Positions 13,373 to 27,480 of a stretch of 64,000 nucleotides of DNA are shown one piece after another (the first letter of the stretch is position 1; each line of letters begins with the position of its first letter). The stretch spans positions 16,422,479-16,486,478 of the forward strand of contig NC_041719.1 of NCBI RefSeq assembly GCF_900700375.1. The letters are read 5' to 3'. The translations under genes were made by a program, and so were the position numbers. The notes under the pieces are model-generated. The model was given only the letters and a program-made list of their open reading frames with translations. It was not told the origin of the DNA and did not search any database. This stretch comes from Denticeps clupeoides. Its lineage: Eukaryota > Chordata > Actinopteri > Clupeiformes > Denticipitidae.

Positions 13373-15890
13373 ATGGCTTTTGTGAAAAGTGGGTGGCTTC
13401 ACAGACAGAGTAAGTATGCTACATGGTTGTTCAGAATGTGTTTACTTTGTGTCTGTAAATATGAACTTCTTTGGAACGTTATCTACTCAATAACGCACAG
13501 GCACCATCTTGCGAAGGTGGAAGAAGAACTGGTTTGACCTTTGGTCCGATGGGCGCCTGGTATTTTATGATGATCAGCAACGGCGTGACATGGAGGATGA
13601 GATCCACATGAGGGTTGACTGTATCAACATCCGTAATGCCAGTGCATGCCGAGGTAAGAATGAAAGTGATATTTGTACATACAGTATAGGCCAAAAGTTC
13701 ACCTTCTCATTCATATTTTCTTTTAATTTACATTGGTAGATTCTCACTGAAAGCATCAAAACTATGAATGAACACATATGGAGTTATGTACTTAACAAAA
13801 AAAGGTGAAATAACTGAAAACATGTTAGTTTCTTCAAAATAGCCGCCATTTGCTCTGATTACTGCTTTGCACACCCTTGGCATTCTCTCAATGAGCTTCA
13901 AGAGGTCGTCACCTGAAATGGTTTTCCAACAGTCTTGAAGGAGTTCCCAGAGGTGTTTAGCACTTGTTGACCCCTGCAGTCCATCCCAAACCATCTCAAC
14001 TGGGTTCAGGTCCGGTGACTGTGGAGGCCAGGTCTCCACAAGTACATAACTCCACATGTGTTCATTCATAGTTTTGATACCTTCAGTGAGAATCTACTAA
14101 TGTAAATGGTCATGAAAATAAAGACAACACATTGAATGAGAAGGTGTGTCCAAACTTTTGGCCCGTACTGTATATAGCCTGCTTTCATTTTGAGGAGACT
14201 AATGCTATGCTTGGTGGCCTGTGTGTTGCTCTTTGCTTGGGGGCCTGTGTGTACAGACCTGACACCATCTGAGGGCAAGAGCCGAGATGCCCTTCTGCAG
14301 ATTGTTTGCAGGGATGGACGAGTCATCAGCCTTTGTGCAGACAGCTCTGATGATGCCCTGTAAGATGCTCTTATTCATCTCCTTTTGGAAATTGTCGATT
14401 GCTTAAGTGAGTTAATCCAAGTTGATGACTTGATAGCAATACAATAATTATTTCAGGGCTTGGACAATGGCTCTCCAGGACGCCAGAGTAAACACTGTAA
14501 GTAACTGTTTGCATTCTGGGCTGTGTAGTTGTGCGTAGTTGTGCGAATAGTTATTTTCATCTAGGCAGGGCAACAGAATAGACTATGAAGGTCATAATTG
14601 AATTTTTTTTTATCATACATTTTTGAAGACCAGCACACTCATTTGTGTTTAATTGTGTAAAGTGAATGTAAGCCTTTGATTGTCACTTTACACATGTACA
14701 GTGAGATTAAATGTAATTCTTCTAATGCAGACATATGTAGTACATAACACAAGATAAAGCAAATAGCTCAAGAAGTTCTTCAGCGCTATATGCATGTGGA
14801 AGTGAGTAATTAAATAAATGCGATCTTATGTCGACATTATTTAAATATTGCACAGTATACAGATATTTTGCAGTGTTTTCAGTAACATTAATATTAAATA
14901 TTCCGGGGCTTGGGGGGTTAGTCTATGTAGTCTATTTGTCTTTGTTGTGAAGCACCTGTAGCGTCTTCCTGAGGGCAACAGGCCAAATAAAGAGCAGTCC
15001 TTGATGGACTAAATGAAAACGCATTTTTCTTTTGTTGTAGGTGGTGGCCACACCCCATGTTGGCCTCGCTGAAGAAGTCATTGCTTCAGCTCCTCCACCT
15101 TACTCTGAATTTCCACAAACTCAGGTAATGCTTCATTTCACTGGCTGATAACAGACCTCAGATCAGTTCAGTATGATTAATTCACCTTCTCTGTCATTAT
15201 AACCACACCAACGGTTGAACAAACCCATTAAACCCAGGGTGGTAGTAGCCTAGTGGGTATTAACCAGAAGACCCAGGTTCAAACCCCACTTACTACCATT
15301 GTGTCCCTGAGCAAGACCCTGTAACTACTTTGTAAGTCGCTCTGGATAAGGGCGTCTGATAAATGCTGTAATTGTAAATGTTAACCTGTCAATTCTTGGT
15401 CTCTCGCGCAGGTTTACTACCCAGACCAGTATGGAGGATACGTTCATCCACAAGTTCATGGCACACAGGTGGTTTATACTGCTGATGGCCATCAATATGC
15501 AGTCGCATATCCATATCAATACCAAGGTAAGGATTCCATGTTTTCCCTGCCCAAATGTGTACTGTACTGTGTTAATATGAATACATTTACAAATATTCAG
15601 AGATGTCGAGATAATACTTAACTGAAGCAATTAACATAGTTTTTATTCTCCCTTTGCATATATAAGATGATTGTATTATAATGTGCACAAGGGTATAATA
15701 CCTTTGTCTGTTCAAATATGCAAATGAGCCAGTGAAAGCTTTTTCCCTTTCAGGACCATATTCTGCACCTGCAGTCAACCATGTCATAATTGAAGAGCGT
15801 CGCCGTGACGATGCAGGGGATGTAGCACTGGGCATGCTCGCCGGTGCTGCTACTGGATTGGCTCTTGGTTCCCTCTTCTCTGTGTTCTAA
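13373..15890 (+). CDS. plekhb2: PH domain-containing family B member 2 (evectin-2)
   Basis: Evectin-2 is a tail-anchored protein of recycling endosomes whose PH domain binds phosphatidylserine and supports retrograde traffic. Seven exons: 13373-13409, 13501-13653, 14257-14359, 14457-14496, 15041-15124, 15412-15526 and 15754-15890. They total 669 nt, or 222 aa. The PH domain opens MAFVKSGWLHRQSTILRRW and KKNWFDLWSDGRLVFYDDQQ and includes LQIVCRDGRVISLCADSSDD and WTM. A Pro/Tyr-rich linker (PPPYSEFP, YYPDQYGGYVHPQ) could hold PPxY contacts. The C-terminal anchor reads ALGMLAGAATGLALGSLFSV, ending at the TAA 15888-15890. A Tc1-like element sits in intron 2 and a SINE in intron 5. The match to vertebrate PLEKHB2 is close along the whole length. 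Confidence 0.96.
13680..14172 (-). mobile_element. Tc1-like DNA transposon, truncated, in plekhb2 intron 2
   Basis: The ends form inverted repeats: TACAGTATAGGCCAAAAGTT at the left and its near-complement, ending GCCCGTACTGTA, at the right. A further inverted stretch (AGATTCTCACTGA with AACTATGAATGAACACAT) lies just inside each end, making TIRs of roughly 110 bp. Between them on the minus strand is only the C-terminal part of a Tc1 transposase: DLNPVEMVWDGLQG, then LWELLQDCWKTISGDDL and RMPRVCKAVIRANGGYFEE. The N-terminal DNA-binding domain and first catalytic Asp are missing, so it cannot encode an active enzyme. A deletion derivative of the same family lies at 40541-40739. Confidence 0.9.
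14640..15000. repeat. Fragments of fish LINE 3' ends
   Basis: Intron 4 of plekhb2 contains words recurrent in fish LINE tails: TTGTCACTTTACACATGTAC near 14680 and TGTAGCGTCTTCCTGAGGGC with CAACAGGCC near 14958. No open frame remains. The limits are approximate and the family is not certain. Confidence 0.4.
15236..15382 (+). repeat. tRNA-derived SINE with L2-type tail
   Basis: The head reads GTAGCCTAGTGGGTA (A-box region) and GGTTCAAACCCC (B box). The body includes CCCTGAGCAAGACCCTGTAA, and the tail is AAGTCGCTCTGGATAAGGGC with GTCTGATAAATG. This is a second SINE family, different from the one at 7655. It lies in plekhb2 intron 5, 30 bp before exon 6, so it overlaps the branch-point zone. Confidence 0.85.
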
Positions 15891-18022
15891 TATACATCTT
15901 GAAACACAACCTTCAGCCTCTGACCACTCATACTGTCCACACAGTTGCTTTGTGGTTTAACCACAGCAGTGTAATATTTATTTGCTTGGCTTGGAGATGT
16001 ATATTTGTGGTCTGTGTATAAAATTAACCTTTTGTCCTTTGTACCAAAGACCTTTTAACTCATGTCACACTTTGCCATGCTGTATAGAGTGTGATGGTAA
16101 CTCTTCTTTATGACTATGACTCTTCGACACCACAGTATATCACAAGATATCATTTAAGTAATTCAAATAAAAAAGCTAAACAAACACTAAAAAAAGTGAG
16201 AATTGACACCCGTTAATTTTAATTTTTACATTTACATTTAAGGCATTTGGCAGACACCCTTATCCAGAGCGACTTACAACGTGCTTTCAAGTTACCATCG
16301 AATATTTAATAAATGGGCGTCAATTCTCACTTTCTTTCCAACAAACTGGAATGGTAAATATGTTATTCTTTTCCATCACATTCTAATTTAATCTAATTAA
16401 TTAATTAATAAGGCCTTTGCTGCAGGAGGATGTAAGCTTGTTTCCCCATGTTGCACTTTGCCTTTGTTTTGCACCTGTAATGCTGTCTTTCACTGCCTTA
16501 ATTTCACCCCCCTTTTTAAGCCCTTTGTGTGCTCTTCTGTTTCGATATATGCTTTATGTTCTCATTTAAAAAGGGATGCTTTTGCTCAATTTGGACTAAG
16601 AGCCAACAAGTTGATAGTTTTGTCTGGAATTGGAATCTTTTGTGTTTTGAGGGCATTTTCATAGATCACAGTAGTTTAATTTTTGTTTTCTCAAAGGGTT
16701 TACAGATACTTAAAATATTTAAGTTACTAAGGGTGAGGTGAGCCCTGTTTCACGTAGTCATCACTCATCTGTTAACCAAAAGACACTTCTCATAACAACA
16801 CTAGGACAGCACTTAGTATGAAACTGGCACTTTATTGCTTGTGTGGGTATGGATTATAAAAATTTGCATCATATGTACTGTAAATAAACAAATAAACTCA
16901 GATCTTCTTGTAAAATCTCATGATTGTGTGAAAGAGAAAACCTGCTTAGAATAACACATGCTTGTTACCCTATTAGCCATATAAGTATATTATAACTTAA
17001 CAATTTATATAGTATCATCTAAATGTGAAAGGTTAAATATTAATAGTAATAGAAACTTTACTGCAATATGCATGTAATACATATATAAAATTAGGTTAAG
17101 GAGCTCATTGTACTATATATACACTCCCCTCAGCCACAACATTGATTTGCTCATTCAAATTGACATATTAGGCAGCAAGTGAGACAGGTAGTGCTGGGAG
17201 AGGGCTCTCAGAACACAGTGCATTCGATCTGGACCATGAGGCAAGGTGACCTGAAGATTTATAATTCTACATATCATGTTGATCTGAAACTGTGCAGTGT
17301 TGCAGAGCACATAGACAATGCAATTTCCTGATTACAATTTCTTCCTTAAAAATCTTTCCATGTAGCCAAAATTCAGGAATGGTTTGTCGAGCAAGACAAA
17401 CTTTACGGTGTTGTTTTGACCTCCACATATCACAGATCTTAGAAAGCCTTCGGGCAGTAAGACTGGGACAATAACAATATTACTCAGTTGGGTTCAGTGG
17501 CGTAACATGAAGTCATCAGCCCTCTCCTTTAATAGACAATATCCATTATCAAACAAAAGCCTTGTTTCAACATATTGGTATTTCTTGACTTTTCCAGTTT
17601 ACTCTAAAATTATATTATAACAGTAGCCAATATAATGATCTTAAATAATGCTTAGAAAATGTAATTTTATTAGAGAAGCATAAAGTTTACATTGCTGTTG
17701 TGCAAGGTCAGTCTTTGCAAAATAAATACTTCTGTTAGAACTCGGTAGGTTGCGCAATGGCTGACAAAACAGCACATAACACAAGGCATGTGCATACATT
17801 TACGTACAACATTGGCACAGTCGATATGATAAATGCTAATTCTACTTTGGCACATTCTATTCACTCCTTTATTAATAAACCCCTTCTATACAGAAGTCAA
17901 CTATGTAAACAATAGGATAGGCACATATTTAATGTAAAAAAGACAAAACCCCTTGGACTTAAACAATGAACACAACAAAAATAAAGAATTCCAGTGGCCA
18001 CCTCTGATTCATCTCTGTGTTG
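15891..18022. other. Convergent 3' UTRs of plekhb2 and vps4b
   Basis: No protein-like frame is present. Most is AT-rich and is expected to be 3' UTR from both sides. One short inverted-repeat element lies at 16196-16330 (listed separately). A plus-strand AATAAA (in TAAATAAACAAATAAACTCA, 16881-16900) could end plekhb2 transcripts. Confidence 0.5.
16196..16330. mobile_element. Short non-autonomous inverted-repeat element carrying a SINE-type tail
   Basis: The ends are inverted copies: GTGAGAATTGACACCC on the left and GGGCGTCAATTCTCAC on the right, with one mismatch in 16. The 100-bp interior holds, in reverse orientation, the L2-type tail shared with the SINE at 15236 (GACACCCTTATCCAGAGCGA). 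Its length and structure look like a MITE. The superfamily is unknown. Confidence 0.6.
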
Positions 18023-21006
<2,984 letters not shown>

Positions 21007-21450
21007 TTTGCAGATAGACGCGTCCAAATTGACTAGTGCGACAAAACCAGGTAAATAATAGTCCCAGACTTAAATATAAAAGGCCATTTCAGCTCCCGGG
21101 CGCACCTACACCACCTGGCATGGAGGCGAGGGAAACAGGTAAACTGCAGCCTGGGCTTCCGCGTTACCGGCGCCCACGTGACCCCCAGTCGCGCAACGCG
21201 GGCGTCGAGGATCCCTTTTAAAGGCCAAACTCCTACACGGACCCGCGCCGCAACTCGTTACGCGTGACGCGCTTTTCCGCGCTAACCGGGCTTCGGAAGG
21301 TTCAGTAAGTTTTGTGCCGCCTGCGGACAGGCAGCGGAATCGGAGCGACGCCGCCCTCTAGCGGACTGAACGCGTTCCTGCTCATCCAACCGGTCTTTCC
21401 AAAGTCACTGCGCTCCCAACCTGCCACATGCACCAACTATGCTGTTAAAG
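21007..21450. promoter_or_regulatory. CpG-rich promoter region of vps4b
   Basis: CpG dinucleotides cluster at about 21090-21420, directly upstream of the vps4b start, including GCGCCCACGTGACCC with a central E-box (CACGTG) near 21174. Open frames here (61 and 66 codons) look like composition effects. Confidence 0.55.
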
Positions 21451-22230
21451 GTCGCCCGAGCCTAATTAAATGGTGGCTGGGGAAAAAAAGCATAATGAAA
21501 AATCCAGGATGAATTATCCAGAAGACTCCTGGGTAATAATCTATCTAATCATATGATGTATGTCATATTCGTCTTTCCTTAATGGTTTCAATTCGAGACA
21601 GAAAGTAAGGATGTGTAGGTATAAGTCAAAAACATTTTTATTCCACATTTCCACAAATGTAAAGTTTTCCTGAAATCAGAACTCAATTAGCAAAATATCT
21701 ATATATTTAACAGCATCCAACATGAAAATATGAGCAAAGGTGGCAAATTCCAAGAGAAAAAACAGAAACAACTCTCTCCAAATATGGCGCTGAATGATGA
21801 TTATGATCATGTAATGAGGCTTTGAGGATCAGACAGCTATGAAAATCCCAAACTGTCCCACAAGACCGTCAATATTTTTTTTTTACAGAGGCAGGGTCTC
21901 TCAGTTTATTGGCTCATACTATGTGCGTTTCTATTGAAATAAATGCATAATGCTTAATGTATCTCATGTAAACTATATTACATATTTTTTCAATGCGTGT
22001 CAAAGTACAGTTGAAAGGATGATATGGTGAAAAATAAAATGTAGCTCGGTGCAGAATTTAGCTGAGAAACCTTTCCTTGCACGTATTCATAACGCCACAT
22101 GTGTAAGCAAGCACCACAGGATCTCTTGTTTTTGTTCTTTTTCTTAAATGCCTCTGGAAAATTCCAGATTTCAGTGGCAGGGACTACAATATTTTCTTTA
22201 CAGTGCAAGATGTCCAGAGTCCAATAGTCA
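21451..22230. other. ankrd29 3' UTR and intergenic DNA
   Basis: AT-rich sequence between the vps4b promoter and the ankrd29 stop codon. The part nearest 22230 is expected to be ankrd29 3' UTR. I see no repeat of known type and no protein-like frame. Confidence 0.5.
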
Positions 22231-25200
22231 TCAACTTCCATTAGAGAGATTAGGTCGTAGAATCCTAAGGATGCATTCATTCTTCGTTAGATCAGCAGGG
22301 AGATCGTTATTCTGTAGGGCACAGTGTAAGAAGAAAGCAGTATTAACAGTGACATCTGACTGCCTTCTATCCCACTGAACCTCGAAATGGACCAATGCCA
22401 CAGATCTCTGAGGATCTCTGTCTGCCAGTCTCCCAGAGACAGCCGAACTCTACCTTGTTGGGTAAAGAAGGATCAGCATTCGCACTCAGCAAAAGCGCCA
22501 CCGTTTTAATGTTCCCGCCCATCACTGCGGCATGGAGGGCTGTAGAGCCGTTCTGCATGGTGTGGAAGAGAGTTGGAAATGTTCTTAGTCCTTCTTATAT
22601 TGTCACTCAGTTCCAAATATAAATCATGCAGTGAAACATTGCAACCTTTAAAAGGCCTAAAGCCGGAGAGAATTTCAGCAGCTCCTCAATCACAGCATTG
22701 TGTCCCTTAAATGCCGCTTTGAAGAGAGCAGTAGAGCCATCCTTCACACCAACATGGAGAGACATGAGAAGTCAAACTTTACCTCATGAACATATTCATA
22801 CATACCAAAATTATTCAATAGCTTTACAACTGATATTAAAAATAACTGTGGATAATTCGTATAGCATTAAAAAGAAGGAGTGCCGTAGTTAACCAGGGAA
22901 TTCTAGTAAAATTTGTGTATAAATAGATGTCCACTGGTGCATTATTAATGGTCCTTTTGATAATGGTCCAGTTGATAAAGAACCTGGTTGCTGGTGGTGC
23001 AGTTGCTGTACGGCGCTGCAGCAGGTAAGAAGGTGTGCGGTACCTGTCTGTCAGCATCACGATCGGCACCACGCAGCAGCAGAACCCTCACCACCTCACT
23101 GTGCCCCATCTGTGCTGCCATCCACAAGGGGGAAGCGCCATCCTGCAGTAATGCATGCGGGAAAGTCTGAGGTGAGACAATACACAATACTTAAACTAAT
23201 TCTTTACCATCTGATTTGTGTAAGAAAACTAGACGGGGCAGTAGTGGCCCAGCGGTTAAGGAAGCGGCCCCGTAATCAGAAGGTTGGAATCCTGATCCGC
23301 CAAGGTGCCACTGAGCAAAAGCACCGTCCCCACACGCTGCTCCCCGGGCGCCTGTCATGGCCGCCCACTGCTCACCAAGGGTGATGGTTAAATACAGAGG
23401 ACACATTTCACCGTGTCACCGTGTGCTGTGCTGTGTATCACAATGAATATCACTTCACTGTCACCTTTCACTTACAACAGGGTGCATATTTTGTGTTCAT
23501 AGGTCGGTACCTCCAGGAGTTTACGATGTTGCGATCGCAACAATTACCGCAAATTCAGCCAATCAGCACGTTTTGCACTTTTGGCGAATCACCGCAACTT
23601 TAACTTATCGCAGCACTTTCTACATTTTGTGGCAATCTAATGTAATCAGTTTTACTTCTGTGTTACCGAAATGTGCGACTGGAATGCTTCTCATTTACCC
23701 TCAACAATTTCCGATGAGTATTGTGTTTTTGTGGAGGATTGTGCACAACAGTTTGCAAGTTTTCTGAACCAAAGTCGGGGTTAACTATTGCTGTTGCTGC
23801 TGCTAGGCCATTATTCACCGGGCTTATGGTTGTAAGGGTTGTACTGCTCCAACATCTGAACTCAAGTTCAATGTCAGGGCCCTACTGGCAACTCTTTTCT
23901 GTTTCACTAAAGTTTTTTTCACAAATTTAGATCGCAAGGGACTGATAGTTGGGGTCCTAATGAACTAGAACTGACGGTGACCTGAAGGCACATTGTAAGT
24001 CGCTCTGGACAAGGACGTGTGCCAAATGCCATAAAAGTAAACGTGATAGGCAGCAAAGTTCAGAAGGGAAGGTCACTGTTACCGTCGCTCTCCGCTGTGC
24101 TTGTCATTCCTGGCGTCAGACTAACTCAATAATGTGCGCCATGGCGTGGCCTCCACAAGGACTTCATCAGTCAGTCGAAATACAAGCGTAATTCTGGTCT
24201 TGGGATTACCTGACGTTGCTGATTTACTTTGGCTCCAGATGTCAACAACTGCCGTGCAACTGTTAAATGACCTTCCTGGGAAGCCAGAAAAAGTGGAGTT
24301 GCTCCATCCTGACACACAATGACAGAAAAACGGGCAGAAGGGGAGGCTGGGGTGATGATGCTTTAAAAGAGTCAGGGCTTCTGAGAATATTTAGGCTGTA
24401 GAAAGTACTCACATTTAACTGATCGTGGACGCTGGCGCCGTTTTTTAGCAGCGTCTCAACTACTCTGGAGTGGCCGTGCTGACAGGCAGCGGAAAGGGCC
24501 GTGCCGCCCTCCTTCCAAACAACAAACTTCAGTCAAGAATGTACCTAAGCATTTTTACTCAGCCAAGTTCTAATCTAGAATTAAAATGATAAAATTGTAT
24601 TATATTTTATCTTTGAAAAACTGATCATGTTTTGCTCCCTCTAGTGGTACGCCAGGAGACGCGAGATGATTGTTAATAGCTGCTGTGTGTTCTTAATATC
24701 CTCACTTGGTGTAGTGACAGTGAATGACAGTCAATATTAGAAATAACATGCACAAACACACTACCTTTGTCCGAAACTCAGTCGAGGCTCCAAACTCAAA
24801 CAGCATCTTGACTATGTCATTGTAACCCTGCTGAGCAGCTAAAAACAGAGCAGTGGATCCTGTCTGCAAAAAAAAAAAAAGAAGAAAATTCCCTGATCCA
24901 CTCCTCCTCTGACTTATTTTTGACCGGTAACTATTTGAACAAGCTATTGTACAGCAGTTCATCAGACACGATGTGGTCCACATGAATAATGCAGCAATTC
25001 CTGCTTTGCACAGGAAGTGACTGGTACTGTACTGGAACTGATGGCTCCGGGCGCGGTGTACTGATGCATTAGTGCACCACCTTCTAAACAAACACAAAAA
25101 ACCGAGCACAGCGGTGAGGCTTAGGACTTGGCGCACGTACCTCCCTTTGCAGGTTGACATTGGCCCCCTGCATGACGAGCTCCCTGGCACACTCATGATG

Positions 25201-26983
25201 GCCACTGTATGATGCCACCATCAGCGCTGTGGTACCATACTGGCGGTGGTAAACAACAGCATTAAATAGTCATAGCAGTAGTAGTTCCACAATTTTAATG
25301 GGTAATAGGAGATGCTTAATAAAATAATGTTATGTCATATATGTGACCTTTTAAGTCATATATAGGGAAGTGGTGGCCTAGCGGGTAAGGAAGCGGACTC
25401 GCTTCCTGCAGTAGGTTGCCGGTTTGAGTCCCGATCCGCCAAGGTGCCACTGAGCAAAGCACCGTCCCCACACACTTCTCCCCGGGCGCCTGTCATGTCT
25501 GCCCACTGCTCACCATGGGTGATGGTTAAAAGCAGAGGACACATTTTATTGTGTCACCGTGTGCTGCTGCAGTGTTTCACAATGACAATCACTTCACTTT
25601 TCATATATTACATAATTTTATTTCATATAAACACAGTTGAGATATGAGATAAATCTTTCTAATCTATAACCTTCATTGTCGTTCAAAAGTTTGGGGTCAT
25701 TACGATTTGTCCTATTTTTTTTTTTTTTATGAGAAACTATTGTTTGGTCTGTCATCAGATGGGTGAAAACTTGTCCATGTTGTAAATGTCTGTTAATGCA
25801 AAAGTTTGTCTTGAGTTCCAGAGGAATTCTGTGTTAGTTAACCCAAATCTGTCACTTTAAAAGCACAATTTATTATTAGAATTTTTTTAAATTATCTTAG
25901 TATAGTGCTGCAAACATCTTGGGTGATTAACAAAGCAATGAAACTAGCCAAATTCACACTAGACCAGTATCTAGAGCAGTATATTCAGTAGATGAGGGAT
26001 CAACTACTAAATTATTTCAAATGATGGTCAATTATTCCTTTTGTCCTGTTTTTTTTTCAAGAACATTTGTAAATGACCCTAAATTCTAAATGGTAGTGTA
26101 TATAATACACACATCCACACTCAACCTCTGCTATTCCTGAATTCCGTTGAGCTGACATTGCATTACATTTAGGAGACGCTCTTATCCAGAGTGGTTTACA
26201 GTCACTGATTTAAAGACAGTCCCTGTGGGGACAGTCCCTCTGGAGCAGTGTGTGGGGACGGTACCTTGCTCAGTGGCACCTCACTGGCACCATGGCGGAT
26301 CAGGACTCAACCCGGCCACCTTCTGATTACGTGGTCGCTTGCTTACCCGCTGGGCCACCACTGCCCCACTTGATCACCCACTAGGCTACTGGCACCCAAA
26401 CGTAAGTTTCTGGATCCTCTCGCTCTCCCATCACAAGCGCGAGGCTTGCACAGGGTTAATCCGTACACTGTCTTTGCAGTCCGCATCCACGCGTCCACTG
26501 TTCAGGAGTAGCTGAAGCAGGGCCAGGTTCCCTTTCCGCGCTGCCCAAAACACAGCATTGGCCAAGGGCGTTTCCTTCTGCAGAACACAGACCGCTGCGG
26601 TCACTTGCACGCATGCACAGGTGAGGCACGGCAGATGTGACGCCAGAACTACTGCAATTCTCCTGACGCGTGTCAATCAGAATCAGAAAACTTTATTAAC
26701 CCCGAAGGAAATTGCTTAATCACCATCACAGATGCTTCATGCAAAGGTGTAAATGATACAAAATACCCTCTTCACCAGATCTGGATGCGTTGTCAGGGTT
26801 CATCAGAACTCTGACTCAGCTAATATTCATGTCCAGGACGAACAGGTTAATATATATCTTCTGAAAATAAGCGACAGAGAGCATTTTTGATCCTATGCAT
26901 AATACCGTCTGCATCAGTCTCCCAATGCGCTGCACCATGCACGCCACAGCCAGGAGCGTGCGGCCTCTCACCTTAAACGACAT
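22231..26983 (-). CDS. ankrd29: Ankyrin repeat domain-containing protein 29
   Basis: A soluble protein made almost wholly of ankyrin repeats; its molecular role is not established. Ten exons: 26972-26983, 26467-26577, 25141-25239, 24765-24863, 24413-24511, 24210-24308, 23044-23142, 22646-22741, 22454-22552 and 22231-22311. They total 894 nt, or 297 aa. All introns are phase 0 and six exons are exactly 99 nt, so one exon equals one 33-residue repeat. Examples are TGSTALFLAAQQGYNDIVKM and DGASPLWMAAQMGHSEVVRV. The protein starts MSFKKETPLANAVFWAARKG, matching human ANKRD29. The last exon gives NNDLPADLTKNECILRILRP and then NLSNGS, shorter than the human tail. The first exon codes four residues only. 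The introns hold three SINEs and a Tc1-derived element. Confidence 0.95.
23237..23470 (+). repeat. tRNA-derived SINE, copy 2
   Basis: Head GTGGCCCAGCGGTTAAGGAA, body CCAAGGTGCCACTGAGC and CCCCGGGCGCCTGTCATGG, and a tail that includes ATCACTTCACTG. It is the same family as 7655, 25366 and 32660 and lies in an ankrd29 intron on the opposite strand. Confidence 0.9.
23500..23930. repeat. Probable hAT-type DNA element remnant
   Basis: The stretch starting GTACCTCCAGGAGTTTACGA, followed by TTGCGATCGCAACAA and AGCCAATCAGCACGTTTTGC, resembles dispersed fish repeats that I associate with non-autonomous hAT elements. I could not find both termini, so the limits and class are tentative. Confidence 0.3.
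23985..24045 (+). repeat. SINE/L2 tail fragment
   Basis: TTGTAAGTCGCTCTGGACAA followed by GGACGTGTGCCAAATGCCAT is the 3' tail type seen at 15236. The head is missing. Confidence 0.6.
25366..25602 (+). repeat. tRNA-derived SINE, copy 3
   Basis: Head GTGGTGGCCTAGCGGGTAAG, body CCAAGGTGCCACTGAGC and CCCCGGGCGCCTGTCATG, and tail TCACAATGACAATCACTTCA. This is the most complete copy of the family in the window. It lies in an ankrd29 intron. Confidence 0.9.
25672..26100. mobile_element. Non-autonomous Tc1-like element
   Basis: The left end carries GTTCAAAAGTTTGGGGTCAT and the right end AAATGACCCTAAATTCTAAA with TGGTAGTGTA. Together they form the degraded inverted termini of a known fish Tc1-derived MITE. 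The interior has no transposase frame. It lies in the intron between ankrd29 exons 2 and 3. Confidence 0.65.
26160..26372 (-). repeat. Chimeric SINE: copy-1 family head with an L2-type tail
   Basis: Read on the minus strand, it begins with the head of the 7655 family (GTGGCCCAGCGGGTAAGCAA, then GTAATCAGAAGG). It passes through GCCACTGAGCAAGGTACCG and ends in the other family's tail (CACTCTGGATAAGAGCGTCT). A short local repeat (GGGGACAGTCCC type) separates the two. The arrangement suggests a hybrid SINE or a nested insertion. Confidence 0.7.
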
Positions 26984-27480
26984 CCCGTCCACGCGTGTTT
27001 TATTCGCGACGCATCTCTACGCCCCACGCCGGAAAACGCCAAATCACAGCCGGGCGCGGCAAGACCCGCCAGCTGCCGCAGTGACGTCCGCCTTCCGTCA
27101 ACCCCCTCTCTCCACCCTCCACCCTCCACGTCCACGTTTCCTTCCCCCGCGTACGACCCCTCGGGCTTGTTTACCACAGCAAGTGACCCGATATGGACAG
27201 CAGGGCGACACCGCGGCAGGCAGCGCGCCTGCTGGCCACGACAGTATGGCAAGCCGTGCGTGCCAACGCACGCCACTTTCCCGCCGCGATTTTGTAGCGA
27301 GTAAACGCCGTTCAAACATAGTGCTAAAACGCCGAGAGAAACGGCGTCGTGGCTGTTTGAACGGCGTCGTTTACTTGAACCACTACTTTAAAATCGCGTG
27401 GTGAGAGTAGAGTTCATTGGTTCCGTTGGCTTGCCATAGTATGGTCCCTGCAGCCCCGCTGCCACACGCCGCCTTTCTCC
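26984..27480. promoter_or_regulatory. CpG-rich promoter region of ankrd29
   Basis: GC- and CpG-rich DNA begins at the ankrd29 start and extends to about 27400. The 169-codon plus-strand frame 26895-27404 and its minus-strand counterparts have no recognisable domain and fit a GC-rich promoter. A short direct repeat of CGGCGTCGT occurs near 27341 and 27362. Confidence 0.5.

Noticed and set aside
26895-27404. A 169-codon open frame, the longest single frame outside known exons
   Set aside because: Arg/Pro-rich composition typical of GC-rich DNA, frames open on both strands, and it overlaps the ankrd29 first exon and promoter.
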